Shown here: positions 33,840-42,466 of the stretch, piece by piece
How positions within the stretch are numbered: the first letter of the stretch is position 1
Layout: each line of letters opens with the position of its first letter
Assembly (NCBI GenBank): GCA_031406575.1
Contig: JANOHP010000027.1
Location: 1-58,030, forward strand
Length of the DNA: 58,030 bases
Direction of reading: 5' to 3'
DNA from: Ga0077555 sp031406575
GTDB taxonomy: Bacteria > Pseudomonadota > Alphaproteobacteria > Rhizobiales > Hyphomicrobiaceae
Translations under genes and position numbers: made by a program
Notes under the pieces: model-generated
The model's database searches: none
What the model was told of the DNA's origin: nothing
Seen by the model: only the letters and a program-made list of their open reading frames with translations

Positions 33840-35498
33840 TCACGTCGTCAGCCAACCGAATTCCTGCGGCTTGCGACCGGCGTTGGGGTGCAGCTTGACG
33901 TTGACGAGGGCCGGACCCTTGAAGGCCATGGCTTCGTCGAGCGCTTTGCGCAGATCCTTGGGATCGTCGATGAACCAGCCCTTGCCGCCGAACGACTCCA
34001 TCATCTTGTCGTAGCGGGCACCATAAATCAGTGCGCGCGGCGGGTTGTTGAAGGGATCGTCGGGATATTTCTCCGTGCCGCTGCCGATGCCGCCGTTGTT
34101 AAGTACGACGATCTTTACGGGGAGGTTGTAGCGGCAGGCCGTTTCGATCTCCATGCCTGAGAACCCGATCGCGGAGTCACCCGACACCGAGATGATCGGA
34201 CGGTCGGGATGCACAACCGCTGCCGCGATGGCAAAGCCCATACCGATGCCCATTGTGCCGTAGGTGCCCGCGTCGAGTCGCAGCCGCGGATTGGCATTGG
34301 GCAACTGCGTGCGGCCGATGTCCATGGTATTGGCGCCCTCGCCGATGATGACGGCGTTTTCGGGCGCCCAGGCGCTGATGTCCTTCAGTGCGCGGTAGTA
34401 GTTGGTCGGCGCGCTGTTGTCGTCGATCATCGGTTGGATTTGCTTGGCGTTCTTGGCCCCAGCCTCTGCGATCGCCTTTTTCCAGGGCGTGCCCTCGGCA
34501 TAGAACCACTGCTTGTCGCGAAGAGCCGTATTGAGCTGGCCGACGATCGCCTTACCGTCGCCCACCAGTGCCACTTCGGTCGGCACGTTCTGGCCGATGG
34601 CTTCGGGCGAGATGTCGAGCTGGATGACGCGCACGCCCTTCTTGAAGCGGGGCTGCTGGCCGTAGTGCATGATCCAGTTCAGACGCGCGCCCATCACGAA
34701 GATGACGTCGGCTTCCTTCAGCGCGAGCGAGCGGGCCGCACCGACCGACAGCGGATGGTTGTCGTCGAGTACGCCTTTGCCCATCGGTGAAGCGAGGAAC
34801 GGCAGTTTGGTGCGCTCGATAAAGGCGCGAACCTCGTCTTCCGCGCGCGACCAAGCCATGCCCTTGCCAACGATGACCAGTGGCTTCTCAGCGGCTTGCA
34901 ATGCGGCGATCGCTCGGCCGATGTCGGCATCCAGCGCCTGCATGCGCGGCGGCTCCGGCGAACGCGGAGGAACGTAGAGCTCGCTCTCCTCGACCTCGCC
35001 CTTGATGATGTCGTCAGGCATATCGAGATAGGTGGCGCCGGGGCGACCATAGATCGATTGGCGGACGGCCATCTCCACATAAAAGGGAATACGGTGCGTG
35101 TGCTCGACGGCGTGTGCGAATTTGCAGAAAGGCGATGCGATCTGCACCTGGCGCTCTTCCTGGAAACCACCCATGCCGTTCTGATAAGTCGGCGACGCAC
35201 CGCCGATGCCGATCATCGGCCAGCAGTTCTGTTGAGCGTTGGCGAGGCCAGCGAGCATATGGACCACGCCGGGGCCCGAAACGGTGAGGCAGGCGCCGGG
35301 GCGACCCGTGAGATATCCCACTGCGTGGGCGGCGTAGGACGCCGACTGCTCATTGCGCATGCCGATATATTTGATGCCGGCCTTCTGAGCCTCGGCCGCA
35401 ATCTGCTGCACGGGAAAGCCGACGATCCCGAACATGTAGTCCACGCCCTGCTGCTTCAAGCTCTGCGCCATCAGCTTGGCGCCATCGATCTTGGCCAT
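33840..35498 (-). CDS. 2-hydroxyacyl-CoA lyase/oxalyl-CoA decarboxylase family TPP enzyme
   Basis: A 552-residue thiamin-diphosphate enzyme. The cofactor-activating Glu lies in RNEQSASYAAHAVGY, the central domain has RLNWIMHYGQQPRF, and the TPP/Mg2+ motif is SGDSAIGFSGMEIETACRYN followed by NNGGI. GEGANTMDIGRTQL and RLDAGTYGTMGIGMGFAIAA are shared by 2-hydroxyacyl-CoA lyases and oxalyl-CoA decarboxylases. The C-terminus GRKPQEFGWLTT resembles human HACL1 more than Oxalobacter decarboxylase, so the lyase reaction (2-hydroxyacyl-CoA to aldehyde plus formyl-CoA) is favoured. No formyl-CoA transferase (frc) is adjacent. ATG at 35498 has a strong GGAGGAGA; the upstream frame to 35750 is unsupported. 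Confidence 0.87.
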   Translation of the reverse strand: MAKIDGAKLMAQSLKQQGVDYMFGIVGFPVQQIAAEAQKAGIKYIGMRNEQSASYAAHAVGYLTGRPGACLTVSGPGVVHMLAGLANAQQNCWPMIGIGGASPTYQNGMGGFQEERQVQIASPFCKFAHAVEHTHRIPFYVEMAVRQSIYGRPGATYLDMPDDIIKGEVEESELYVPPRSPEPPRMQALDADIGRAIAALQAAEKPLVIVGKGMAWSRAEDEVRAFIERTKLPFLASPMGKGVLDDNHPLSVGAARSLALKEADVIFVMGARLNWIMHYGQQPRFKKGVRVIQLDISPEAIGQNVPTEVALVGDGKAIVGQLNTALRDKQWFYAEGTPWKKAIAEAGAKNAKQIQPMIDDNSAPTNYYRALKDISAWAPENAVIIGEGANTMDIGRTQLPNANPRLRLDAGTYGTMGIGMGFAIAAAVVHPDRPIISVSGDSAIGFSGMEIETACRYNLPVKIVVLNNGGIGSGTEKYPDDPFNNPPRALIYGARYDKMMESFGGKGWFIDDPKDLRKALDEAMAFKGPALVNVKLHPNAGRKPQEFGWLTT

Positions 35499-35815
35499 GA
35501 AATATCTCCTCCCGGACTTTGGGGCTGCCGATGGACCACGCCATGCCGTCGATCCCGCTTTCGAGGAGCCCCTCGAGGGAAAGACTACACGGTTTGTGAG
35601 GGGATGGAAGCGGAGGGTTGGAAGGGCTGGCTTTTGGCCAACAGGCCTTCGCACACATCCGATATCAACACTGGACAATAAGGAAGTGGCACTTCGAAGC
35701 CTGCCATCACGGCGAGATTCACGCGTCTGGTTGCGATCTGCAAAACTCACCAGTAGACCGGGCTACTCAATTACCCGTTCGTTTGTCGTAATGTAAGTTA
35801 GCAAGAGACAGGTCG
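35499..35815. other. intergenic region upstream of the TPP enzyme
   Basis: About 317 bases without a convincing gene. Apart from the strong ribosome site just before 35498 I see no repeat or hairpin of note. The half nearest the acetyltransferase gene is less GC-rich. Open frames through it read into neighbouring genes in the wrong phase. Confidence 0.4.
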
Positions 35816-36289
35816 CTAGCCGGAATACGCGCCCTCGATCTTCTTCTTCATGAATACGGCCACGGTACCGGGTACCATAGTGCCGCGCTCGTACACGGTG
35901 TACCCGCGTTTGCTGTAGAATGCGATATTTGCTGCGAATGCCGCGTTGGTGCAAAGGCGGACTTCATTGTAATTCATCGATCGGGCGACGTCTTCGGCAT
36001 GGCCTAACATCAGTTCGCCGAAACCTTTGCCTTGCTGTTTGGGCTGAACGGCGACATTCTCGATAAGCAGATGATCTGGCCGTGGAATTAGCTCGATCAA
36101 AGCGACAAGCTCCCCATAGTCTTCGAGAAGATAAATGATGTTTTCAGCTACGGCGCGACCGTAGTCTGCTGTCATAGGCCAAGGCTCGCGACCGATAAGC
36201 GGCACCCACTTCGCGTAAGCGGCACGTGACAGTTCACGTATCGCACGCACGTCGTTGATGCCGCCCCTTCTGACTTGAGCGGAATGCAT
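35816..36289 (-). CDS. GNAT family N-acetyltransferase
   Basis: A 157-residue acetyl-CoA-dependent acetyltransferase. The acetyl-CoA-binding motif A is ENVAVQPKQQGKGFGELMLG (about residues 82-101), followed by AFAANIAFYSKRGYTVYERG, the motif B region. The N-terminal part AIRELSRAAYAKWVPLIGRE resembles tabtoxin-resistance-like and small-molecule acetyltransferases. The substrate is unknown. Base composition is less GC-rich than in its neighbours, which could reflect recent acquisition, though the gene is short. It stands alone between two unrelated operons. Confidence 0.82.
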   Translation of the reverse strand: MHSAQVRRGGINDVRAIRELSRAAYAKWVPLIGREPWPMTADYGRAVAENIIYLLEDYGELVALIELIPRPDHLLIENVAVQPKQQGKGFGELMLGHAEDVARSMNYNEVRLCTNAAFAANIAFYSKRGYTVYERGTMVPGTVAVFMKKKIEGAYSG

Positions 36290-36370
36290 CGCAGTGCCCT
36301 CCTACTCGCAAGAGTTCACCGATGGCACGTAGCGGGAAGGAGGGCAGCCGTGCTCACTGTCGCAACCCCC

Positions 36371-37579
36371 TCATTCCGCCGCCGCCGTCACCGGCCCCAC
36401 GCTCGCCAGCGTCTTGCCGAACCGGTCCTTGTGCGGTGTGGTGTCGATCTCGTCGAGGATGAGTTCTCGGCGCAGAACGGATTGTTTCCATGCGTTCTTC
36501 AGACCTTCTCGGGCCTGGAACTCGGGCATGACCTCTTTGGCGAACAGTTCGAGTGACTCACAAATGTGCTCGTGCGTATTCTTACCGGCTTGGTTGAGCA
36601 GAATGATCTGATCGACGTGGCTGGTCTCGAATTTGCGCAGCTTCTTGCGGATCGTATCGGGGGAGCCGACGAGACCACCTCGCAGCGCCTTCTCGACGAC
36701 ATCGGGGTTGGCATTCTTCCATGTCTGGAATTCGGCCCAAACGTCGACTGTGCCAGCGCGAGGGCGCTCGCGCGTCGGGCTCATACCATAGAACCGCAGC
36801 GCGAACTGGAAGAAGGTCAGCCCCTCGGCCCGGCGCCGGGCTTCTTCGTCGGTCTTGGCGCACATGAAGTAGGAGACGAGCGCGATGTTGGGATTGATCT
36901 CGTAGTCGCAAAGCTTGTCGAGGCGTTTGGTGATGGCGTTGTAATAAGCGTGCACCCACGCCTGCGCCGCGTCGGCGGAGACGAATTGGAAGCCCAACGC
37001 GCCCATGCCGCGTTTGCCCGCATACTCGATGGTGTCGAGCTGCGAGCACGCGACCCACAACGGCGGATGCGGTTTCTGCAGGGGCTTGGGCACGACGTTG
37101 CGATAGGGAAACTGGAAATGTGGGCCGTTGTATTCGCACGGCTCGTCGCGAAACATGGGGATCAGGCAACGCACTGCATCCTCCCAAATCCCGCGCTTGG
37201 TCTCGTACGTCACGTCGAAGGGATCGAGTTCGGTGGACGACGCGCTTTCGCCCATCCCGAAATCAACCCGACCCCGGCTGACGAGATCGAGGTTGGCGAC
37301 GTGCGCGGCGACCTTCGAGGGATGATTGGTCGTGAGCTGGAAAATGCCATGCGCCAGCCGAATGCGTTTCGTGCGCTGGCTGGCGGCTCCCAGGAAAACC
37401 GCAGGTGACGACGAGTGCGAGTACTCCTCGAGAAAGTGGTGCTCGACCTCCCAGGCGTAGTCGTACCCCAATCCGTCGGCGAGTTCGACTTGGTCGAGCG
37501 CATCCTGAAAGAGCTTGAGTTCGCTATGGGCCTCCCATGGCCGCGGAATTTGCAATTCATAGAATATCCCGAACTTCAT
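36371..37579 (-). CDS. LLM class flavin-dependent oxidoreductase (bacterial-luciferase-like)
   Basis: A 402-residue luciferase-like monooxygenase. The beginning MKFGIFYELQIPRPW, the DYAWEVEHHFLEEYSHSSSP segment, the substrate-side IRLAHGIFQLTTNHPSKVA and GRVDFGMGESASSTELDPF are typical of the larger alkanal/dibenzothiophene-type LLM group rather than the F420-type neighbours. The C-terminus (GSPDTIRKKLRKFE, then DQIILLNQAGKN) is family-like and is followed by an extension of about 50 residues. ATG at 37579 follows GGAGGAG. It probably oxidises an aldehyde or another carbon substrate using FMNH2 from a separate reductase. Confidence 0.85.
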   Translation of the reverse strand: MKFGIFYELQIPRPWEAHSELKLFQDALDQVELADGLGYDYAWEVEHHFLEEYSHSSSPAVFLGAASQRTKRIRLAHGIFQLTTNHPSKVAAHVANLDLVSRGRVDFGMGESASSTELDPFDVTYETKRGIWEDAVRCLIPMFRDEPCEYNGPHFQFPYRNVVPKPLQKPHPPLWVACSQLDTIEYAGKRGMGALGFQFVSADAAQAWVHAYYNAITKRLDKLCDYEINPNIALVSYFMCAKTDEEARRRAEGLTFFQFALRFYGMSPTRERPRAGTVDVWAEFQTWKNANPDVVEKALRGGLVGSPDTIRKKLRKFETSHVDQIILLNQAGKNTHEHICESLELFAKEVMPEFQAREGLKNAWKQSVLRRELILDEIDTTPHKDRFGKTLASVGPVTAAAE

Positions 37580-37784
37580 TCCCTCGTCTCCTCCTACCGA
37601 GCCCCCGTCGATCTCCATCGAGCGATCGTCGGATGGCAACTTTACCCACCGACTTGCACGGATGGAAGCCAGTGCATTGATCGTGCCCAAGGCTACTCTC
37701 GACGGGCGCTCGTGTTCTGATAACGTGCACGATGCAAATTGGCGCAGGATGCTTGGCGCTTCAACCGAGTTTTCGAGGCAGGCG

Positions 37785-38219
37785 ATGGCCTATTCCGAAG
37801 CCGACCTCCATCTGGCCCAGACCTGCGCCGACCGCATGTGGGCGGCCGACCCGGCCAGTCGGGGCATGGGCATGGCGCTCGAGAGCGTTGCCCCGGGAGA
37901 AGCGGTGCTGTCGATGACCGTGGCGGCGTCCATGTCGGGACCCGCTGGCGTGTGCAATCGGGGATTTGTGTTCGCGCTGGCTGATTCCGCCATGGCCTTC
38001 GCCTCGTGCACCCACGGCCAGACGGCGGTCGCACAGATGTGCGACATTGCCTATGACCAGGACGTGCCGCTCGGTACACACCTTTTGGCTCGCGCCACGG
38101 AACGCCATCGCGCTGGCCGCAAGGCCATCTATGATGTGCGCGTCGAAACGCGTGAAGGCACCATCGTGGCCGAGTTTCGCGGCCAGACGATCGCGCTCGA
38201 CACCTTGCCCCAACACTAA
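37785..38219 (+). CDS. PaaI-type hotdog-fold acyl-CoA thioesterase
   Basis: A 144-residue hotdog thioesterase related to PaaI, which hydrolyses phenylacetyl-type CoA esters. The active-site region is GVCNRGFVFALADSAMAFAS (about residues 52-71); the aspartate is kept, but the usual NxHGG reads CNRGF, so the His-Gly pair differs. The later strands AVAQMCDIAYDQDVPLGTHL and the final VAEFRGQTIAL fit the fold. ATG at 37785 with AGGCAGG upstream is preferred over the frame open to 37662. It leads straight into the next LLM gene after 18 bases, so they form one operon. Confidence 0.83.
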   Translation: MAYSEADLHLAQTCADRMWAADPASRGMGMALESVAPGEAVLSMTVAASMSGPAGVCNRGFVFALADSAMAFASCTHGQTAVAQMCDIAYDQDVPLGTHLLARATERHRAGRKAIYDVRVETREGTIVAEFRGQTIALDTLPQH

Positions 38220-38237
38220 GACTGAGAGCAAACCTGA

Positions 38238-39338
38238 ATGCGCCTCGAAACACTCCTGCCGCTCGGCAAAGTCGATCCCGGCCTGCGGGCGCCGAGCACA
38301 CCCCTCGACATCACGACCATCGGCGAGCAGGCCAAACTCGTCGAAGCGCTCGGGTACGACGGCCTCATGACCGAGGAAACGAAGGACGATCCTTTCGTCG
38401 TCATGGCACTCGCGGCCCAAGTCACGACGCGCTTGAACGTGGGCACAGCCGTCACGATCGCGTTTCCCCGCAGCCCCACCGTCATGGCTATGAGTGCCTG
38501 GACACTCCAAAAACTGTCTGCCGGACGGTTCACGTTGGGATTGGGACCGCAAGTCAAGGCGCACATCGAGCGCCGATTCGGAATGCCCGCCCATCCAGCC
38601 GGGCCGTGGATGCGGGATTACATCAATGCGGTGCGCGCGGTTTGGGGCTGCTGGCAGAACGGCACAGCGCTGAATTATCAAGGCGACTACTATAAGCTCA
38701 ACCTCATGGTGCCGCTGTTCGATCCGGGTCCGATCGCCCATCCCGACATCCCCATTCACATCGCAGCCGTGAACCCGGTCATGAGCCGTGTGGCAGGTGA
38801 AGTAGCCGACGGCATCCGTCCTCATCCCGTCTGTACGCCGGCCTACATCGCGGAGGTGATGCTGCCCGCCGTACGGGAGGGAGCCCAAAGGACCGGTCGC
38901 TCGCTCGCCGAGTTCAAAGTGGCGATGAAACCCCTGATCGCAACCGCGCCCAACGAAGAGGAACTGCAGGACAAGATCCGCGATGCGCGCGCCCGGATCG
39001 CGTTCTACGCGTCGACACCCGCCTACATTCGCGCCTTTGCCCACCACGGCCTAGCCGATCTGGTCAACGAAGCGAAACTGCTGTCACGGTCCCAACAGTG
39101 GGAGCAGCTCCCCCAACTCATCTCCGACGAGGTCCTGCACCAATTCGTCGTCGTGGGAACCTACGACCAGATCGGCGCCAAGCTCCTCGAGCGGTTCGGC
39201 AAGGTCGTGACCAACTGCGAATTCTCGATCCCTGTGCGCACTGCGGCGGAGCGCGAGGTGTTGGCCGGGCTTGTCGCGGACATTCACGCCAGTGGCCAGC
39301 ACGAGGCCAGGGCGACAATCCTGGAGCCATCGGGCTGA
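38238..39338 (+). CDS. LLM class F420-dependent oxidoreductase (TIGR03617-like)
   Basis: A 366-residue LLM oxidoreductase. Family features are ALGYDGLMTEETKDDPFVV, RLNVGTAVTIAFPRSPTVMA, the flavin strand GRFTLGLGPQVKAHIERRFG and IHIAAVNPVMSRVAGEVADG. This pattern is that of the TIGR03617 group called F420-dependent; cofactor use is not shown by sequence. It is coupled to the thioesterase gene just upstream, suggesting that product CoA esters are handled together. It has a C-terminal basic/acidic tail. It is followed after 127 bases by the ferric-type ABC import operon. Confidence 0.85.
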   Translation: MRLETLLPLGKVDPGLRAPSTPLDITTIGEQAKLVEALGYDGLMTEETKDDPFVVMALAAQVTTRLNVGTAVTIAFPRSPTVMAMSAWTLQKLSAGRFTLGLGPQVKAHIERRFGMPAHPAGPWMRDYINAVRAVWGCWQNGTALNYQGDYYKLNLMVPLFDPGPIAHPDIPIHIAAVNPVMSRVAGEVADGIRPHPVCTPAYIAEVMLPAVREGAQRTGRSLAEFKVAMKPLIATAPNEEELQDKIRDARARIAFYASTPAYIRAFAHHGLADLVNEAKLLSRSQQWEQLPQLISDEVLHQFVVVGTYDQIGAKLLERFGKVVTNCEFSIPVRTAAEREVLAGLVADIHASGQHEARATILEPSG

Positions 39339-39465
39339 GCCGGCCATTTCCAGCCCCATCGCGCGACGTCTGGTAACAGCCAGGGAACGTGTTACCATTC
39401 ATCTGACCTCGACGTGCCGAGCGTTCTGTTGAAATAAAAAAATCACGAACATCGGGAGTGATGCC

Positions 39466-40542
39466 ATGAAGCGACTACTAGCTGCCGCCATATCCGCGAG
39501 TGCCTTACTTCTGCCGGTCTCGATCGAGGCTTTTGCGCAGGCCAAGGTCTGCGATAATCCCAAACAAATGCAAGGCTTCAAGACCTGCGCCGACGTGGCC
39601 AAGGCTGAAGCCGAGGGTACCTTCGTCCAGTATTCCACCGACCCCGAGAAGGGCCAAGTCGCCCTGCTCAAGGCCTTTTCGGACGCCTTCCCGAAGATCA
39701 AGACCAACTACATCCGGCTCCAAGCGGGTGCACTCTACGCCAAGATTTCGACGGAGCGGCAAGCCAAGGCCTATCTCGCCGACGTGATGTTCATTTCCGA
39801 CATGGGCATGGCGCAGGACTTCCAGCGCCGCGGCGGCTGGCGCCAGTACATTTCGCCCGAGATGGCCGCCTACAAGCCCGAGTACAAGAGCAAGCCGGAG
39901 GGGTTCACGACCTGGGGCTGCATTATTCCCAGCGGCATCGCCTACAATCCCAACGTCGTGAAGCCCGAAGATGCGCCGAAATCCTGGGAAGACCTGCTCG
40001 ACCCCAAGTGGAAGGACGTGATGAACGTCAAAGTGTCCAACTCGGGCTTGCAAATGGCCGCTTGGTACGTGCTGAAGCCGATCCTGGGAGGCACGTACTT
40101 CCAAAAATTGGGTGACAACAAACCTCGAGCCTTCGACAGCTACGTGCAGCAATACGGCCGCCTGATCGACGGCCAGGACAAAGTGATCATGGCGGCCCAG
40201 TATTCGGGCTACGTCGAGTTCAAGGCAAAAGGCGCGCCACTCGCCTTCGTCGCCCCCGCAACCGGCCTGCCATCGGCGCAACAAAGCGTCGGACTCGTCT
40301 CCGATGGTCCCAACCCGAATGCGGCGCAGCTTTATCTCGACTGGTTCCTCTCGCCGGTTGGCCAGAAAGCCTACGCCGAGGTGCTGTTCAACCACTCGCC
40401 CCGCGCCGACGTGGCGCCGCCTCCGGGCGCCTTGCCGATCACCGAAATGAAACTGTTGTTTCCCGCCGACTTCGAGGACTTCGAAAAGAAGCGCCCCGAG
40501 TTCGTCAAGGAGTGGGACCGGGTGATCGGCGCGCGGAAGTAA
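39466..40542 (+). CDS. periplasmic substrate-binding protein of a ferric/2-AEP-type ABC importer
   Basis: A 358-residue secreted protein; signal peptide about 1-25 (LLAAAISASALLLPVSIEAFA). The mature part is a two-lobe binding protein of the iron(III)/FutA-like class: KAFSDAFPKIKTNYIRLQAG, ADVMFISDMGMAQDFQRRGG, WGCIIPSGIAYNPNVV, and NPNAAQLYLDWFLSPVGQK. Related proteins bind Fe3+, phosphonates, thiamine or organic acids; ligand identity is not resolved. It is the first gene of a binding protein, permease, ATPase set; the 205-base gap to the permease contains a 20-bp palindrome. A GGGAG sequence precedes the ATG. Confidence 0.87.
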   Translation: MKRLLAAAISASALLLPVSIEAFAQAKVCDNPKQMQGFKTCADVAKAEAEGTFVQYSTDPEKGQVALLKAFSDAFPKIKTNYIRLQAGALYAKISTERQAKAYLADVMFISDMGMAQDFQRRGGWRQYISPEMAAYKPEYKSKPEGFTTWGCIIPSGIAYNPNVVKPEDAPKSWEDLLDPKWKDVMNVKVSNSGLQMAAWYVLKPILGGTYFQKLGDNKPRAFDSYVQQYGRLIDGQDKVIMAAQYSGYVEFKAKGAPLAFVAPATGLPSAQQSVGLVSDGPNPNAAQLYLDWFLSPVGQKAYAEVLFNHSPRADVAPPPGALPITEMKLLFPADFEDFEKKRPEFVKEWDRVIGARK

Positions 40543-40702
40543 ATCGGACCGTCGAATACCGGTTGCCAGTCTCGACCGGAATTCGCCCGATACACGCGAT
40601 ATGCCCCGTGCCTGGAGCGCCGCGTGACATGGCGCTGCCGCTGGAGGCCGACGAACAGTCGGCTTGCCCACCCCGACACGATCCGCTGCGCACGAAAATC
40701 CG

Positions 40703-40722
40703 GCAAGGGAGGCCTCCCTTGC
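40703..40722. repeat. perfect 20-bp palindrome before the ABC permease gene
   Basis: GCAAGGGAGGCCTCCCTTGC reads the same on both strands and lies 25 bases before the permease ATG, in the intergenic space after the binding-protein gene. In RNA it can fold into an 8-bp stem with a four-base loop. It may lower expression of the membrane genes relative to the binding protein, or be an operator site. Confidence 0.6.
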
Positions 40723-40747
40723 AAGGTTCCCCCACCACGAGGACGAG

Positions 40748-42466
40748 ATGCAGAAAGCAATCGTCGATCACACGGTAGGCGACATGAAATGGCGCTTCGG
40801 TTGGCAGACGCCAATCAGCATCGCCATCATTCTCGTCGTCGGCTTTCTGGTCCTGCTTCCGGTCCTCTTTCTCTTCGAGAAGGCCTTCAACGTCGGCGAC
40901 CCCATGTCGTTTCCGGCGACGAAACACGGCACGGACAATCTTTTTTCACTGTTCACCGAAGACTTCGACATCATCCTCAACACGGTGTACGTCGCCCTGA
41001 TGGCGACCGTGATGGCCATCTTCATCGGCTTCACGCTGGCCTGGATCCTGACCCGAACCAATGTCGCCGCCCGCGAAAAACTCGAGCGGTTGATGGAGGT
41101 GCCCTACTACATGACGCCACTCGTCGGCGCACTCGCCTGGGCTGTGTTGGCGGCGCCCAAAAGCGGGTTTTTCAATCAAGCGTGGCACGGGGTCGGCGGC
41201 AAGAGCGACCTGTTCGATATCTACACGCTCTTCGGCATCGCCTGGGTGATGGCGCTGTTCGAAGGTACCGTCGCCTACGTGATGATTTCCGCTTCCATGA
41301 AATCGATGGACCCCGCGCTCGAGGAGTCGGCCCGCGTCATGGGCGCGTCGAAACTGCGCACCACGCTGACCGTGACGTTGCCGCTGGTGCTGCCGGGCGT
41401 TCTTGGAGCGACGCTTTTCGTATTCGCAGAAATGTTGGGGTCCTTTGCCGCCGCGCTCGTGCTCGGCATACCCGGCCGCATCTATGTCGTCACGACGTCC
41501 ATCTGGAGCACCGTCGAAGCGTTCCCTCCCAACTACGGCAAGGCGGCAGCGATGGGGCTTTCGCTGTTCCTCGTCATGGTGGCGATGCTGGCCTTCTACC
41601 GCTTCATCGTCACCCGAGGAAGCTACGCGACGATTACCGGAAAAGCTTTTCGCCCGCGCCCGATGGATATGGGCCGCTTCGCATGGTTCCTATTTACGTT
41701 CTGTCTCCTCTACATTCTGCTTGCAGTGATCTTGCCGGTCGGCGCGCTGCTCCTCACCTCGTTTCAAACCTTTGCGACGGTCATTCTCTCCCAAGCCACC
41801 TTCACCTTCGCGAACTACCAGGAAGCCCTGGCCTTGGGGCCCGTCCGCGGGGCACTGCTCAACAGCATCGTGCTCGGCGTCGGCGTGGCGACAGTGGGCG
41901 CGCTGGTTATGACCGTGCTGGTGTGGATCATCTACCGCTCCAATCTCAAAGGTCGCGGCGCCATCGAATATCTGGCGATGTTTCCCTCCTCGGTGCCGCG
42001 CCTCGTCTTCGGACTGGGTCTGCTGTGGGCCTGGATCAACATCCCCGGCGGGCTGTACGGCAGCTTGTGGCTCCTCGGCATCGCCTATTTCACCGTGTTG
42101 CTTCCTTTGGGTGTGCGCACCATTGCGGGTGTCGTGCTCCAGATCGACAAGAGCCTCGAAGAATGCGCTCGGGTCTGTGGCGCCGGCTGGGGCTATCAAA
42201 TGCGCACGGTCACCTTGCCGCTGCTCAAGCCCGGCATCATCGCGGCGTGGATGTTGTTGTTCGCCGCCTCCGTCCGCGAGGTGGGCGCATCGCTCCTGCT
42301 GATGGGGCCGCACTCCAAGGTCATTGGTCCATCGATCGTCTCGACCTGGGCCAACTCGGGGACCCAGTTGACGGCCGCGATGGCGCTCATTCAAACGTTC
42401 GTGGTGATGCTGGCGCTGATCATTCTGTTCCGAGTGACGCGTGATACGCAGAGGGAAATGTCGTGA
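40748..42466 (+). CDS. fused two-domain ABC importer permease (ferric-type, FbpB-like)
   Basis: A 572-residue inner-membrane protein with about twelve membrane segments in two homologous halves, each a BPD_transp_1 domain. The ATPase-coupling EAA loops are visible as EESARVMGASKLRTTLTVTL in the first half and EECARVCGAGWGYQMRTVTL in the second. This fused form is usual for Fe3+ and related importers. ATG 40748 follows GAGGACGAG; the frame is open to 40664. The stop overlaps the ATPase start (GTGA), so the two are translationally coupled. Confidence 0.88.
   Translation: MQKAIVDHTVGDMKWRFGWQTPISIAIILVVGFLVLLPVLFLFEKAFNVGDPMSFPATKHGTDNLFSLFTEDFDIILNTVYVALMATVMAIFIGFTLAWILTRTNVAAREKLERLMEVPYYMTPLVGALAWAVLAAPKSGFFNQAWHGVGGKSDLFDIYTLFGIAWVMALFEGTVAYVMISASMKSMDPALEESARVMGASKLRTTLTVTLPLVLPGVLGATLFVFAEMLGSFAAALVLGIPGRIYVVTTSIWSTVEAFPPNYGKAAAMGLSLFLVMVAMLAFYRFIVTRGSYATITGKAFRPRPMDMGRFAWFLFTFCLLYILLAVILPVGALLLTSFQTFATVILSQATFTFANYQEALALGPVRGALLNSIVLGVGVATVGALVMTVLVWIIYRSNLKGRGAIEYLAMFPSSVPRLVFGLGLLWAWINIPGGLYGSLWLLGIAYFTVLLPLGVRTIAGVVLQIDKSLEECARVCGAGWGYQMRTVTLPLLKPGIIAAWMLLFAASVREVGASLLLMGPHSKVIGPSIVSTWANSGTQLTAAMALIQTFVVMLALIILFRVTRDTQREMS

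Noticed and set aside
37761..39047. A 428-codon minus-strand frame opposite the thioesterase and LLM genes
   Set aside because: Its composition is shadow-like (Arg/Gly/His-rich) and the plus-strand products are clearly the real ones.
40624..42444. A 606-codon plus-strand frame overlapping the ABC permease
   Set aside because: It is a +1-type shadow of the permease with an arginine/histidine-rich product and no membrane segments; the true permease frame has paired EAA loops.
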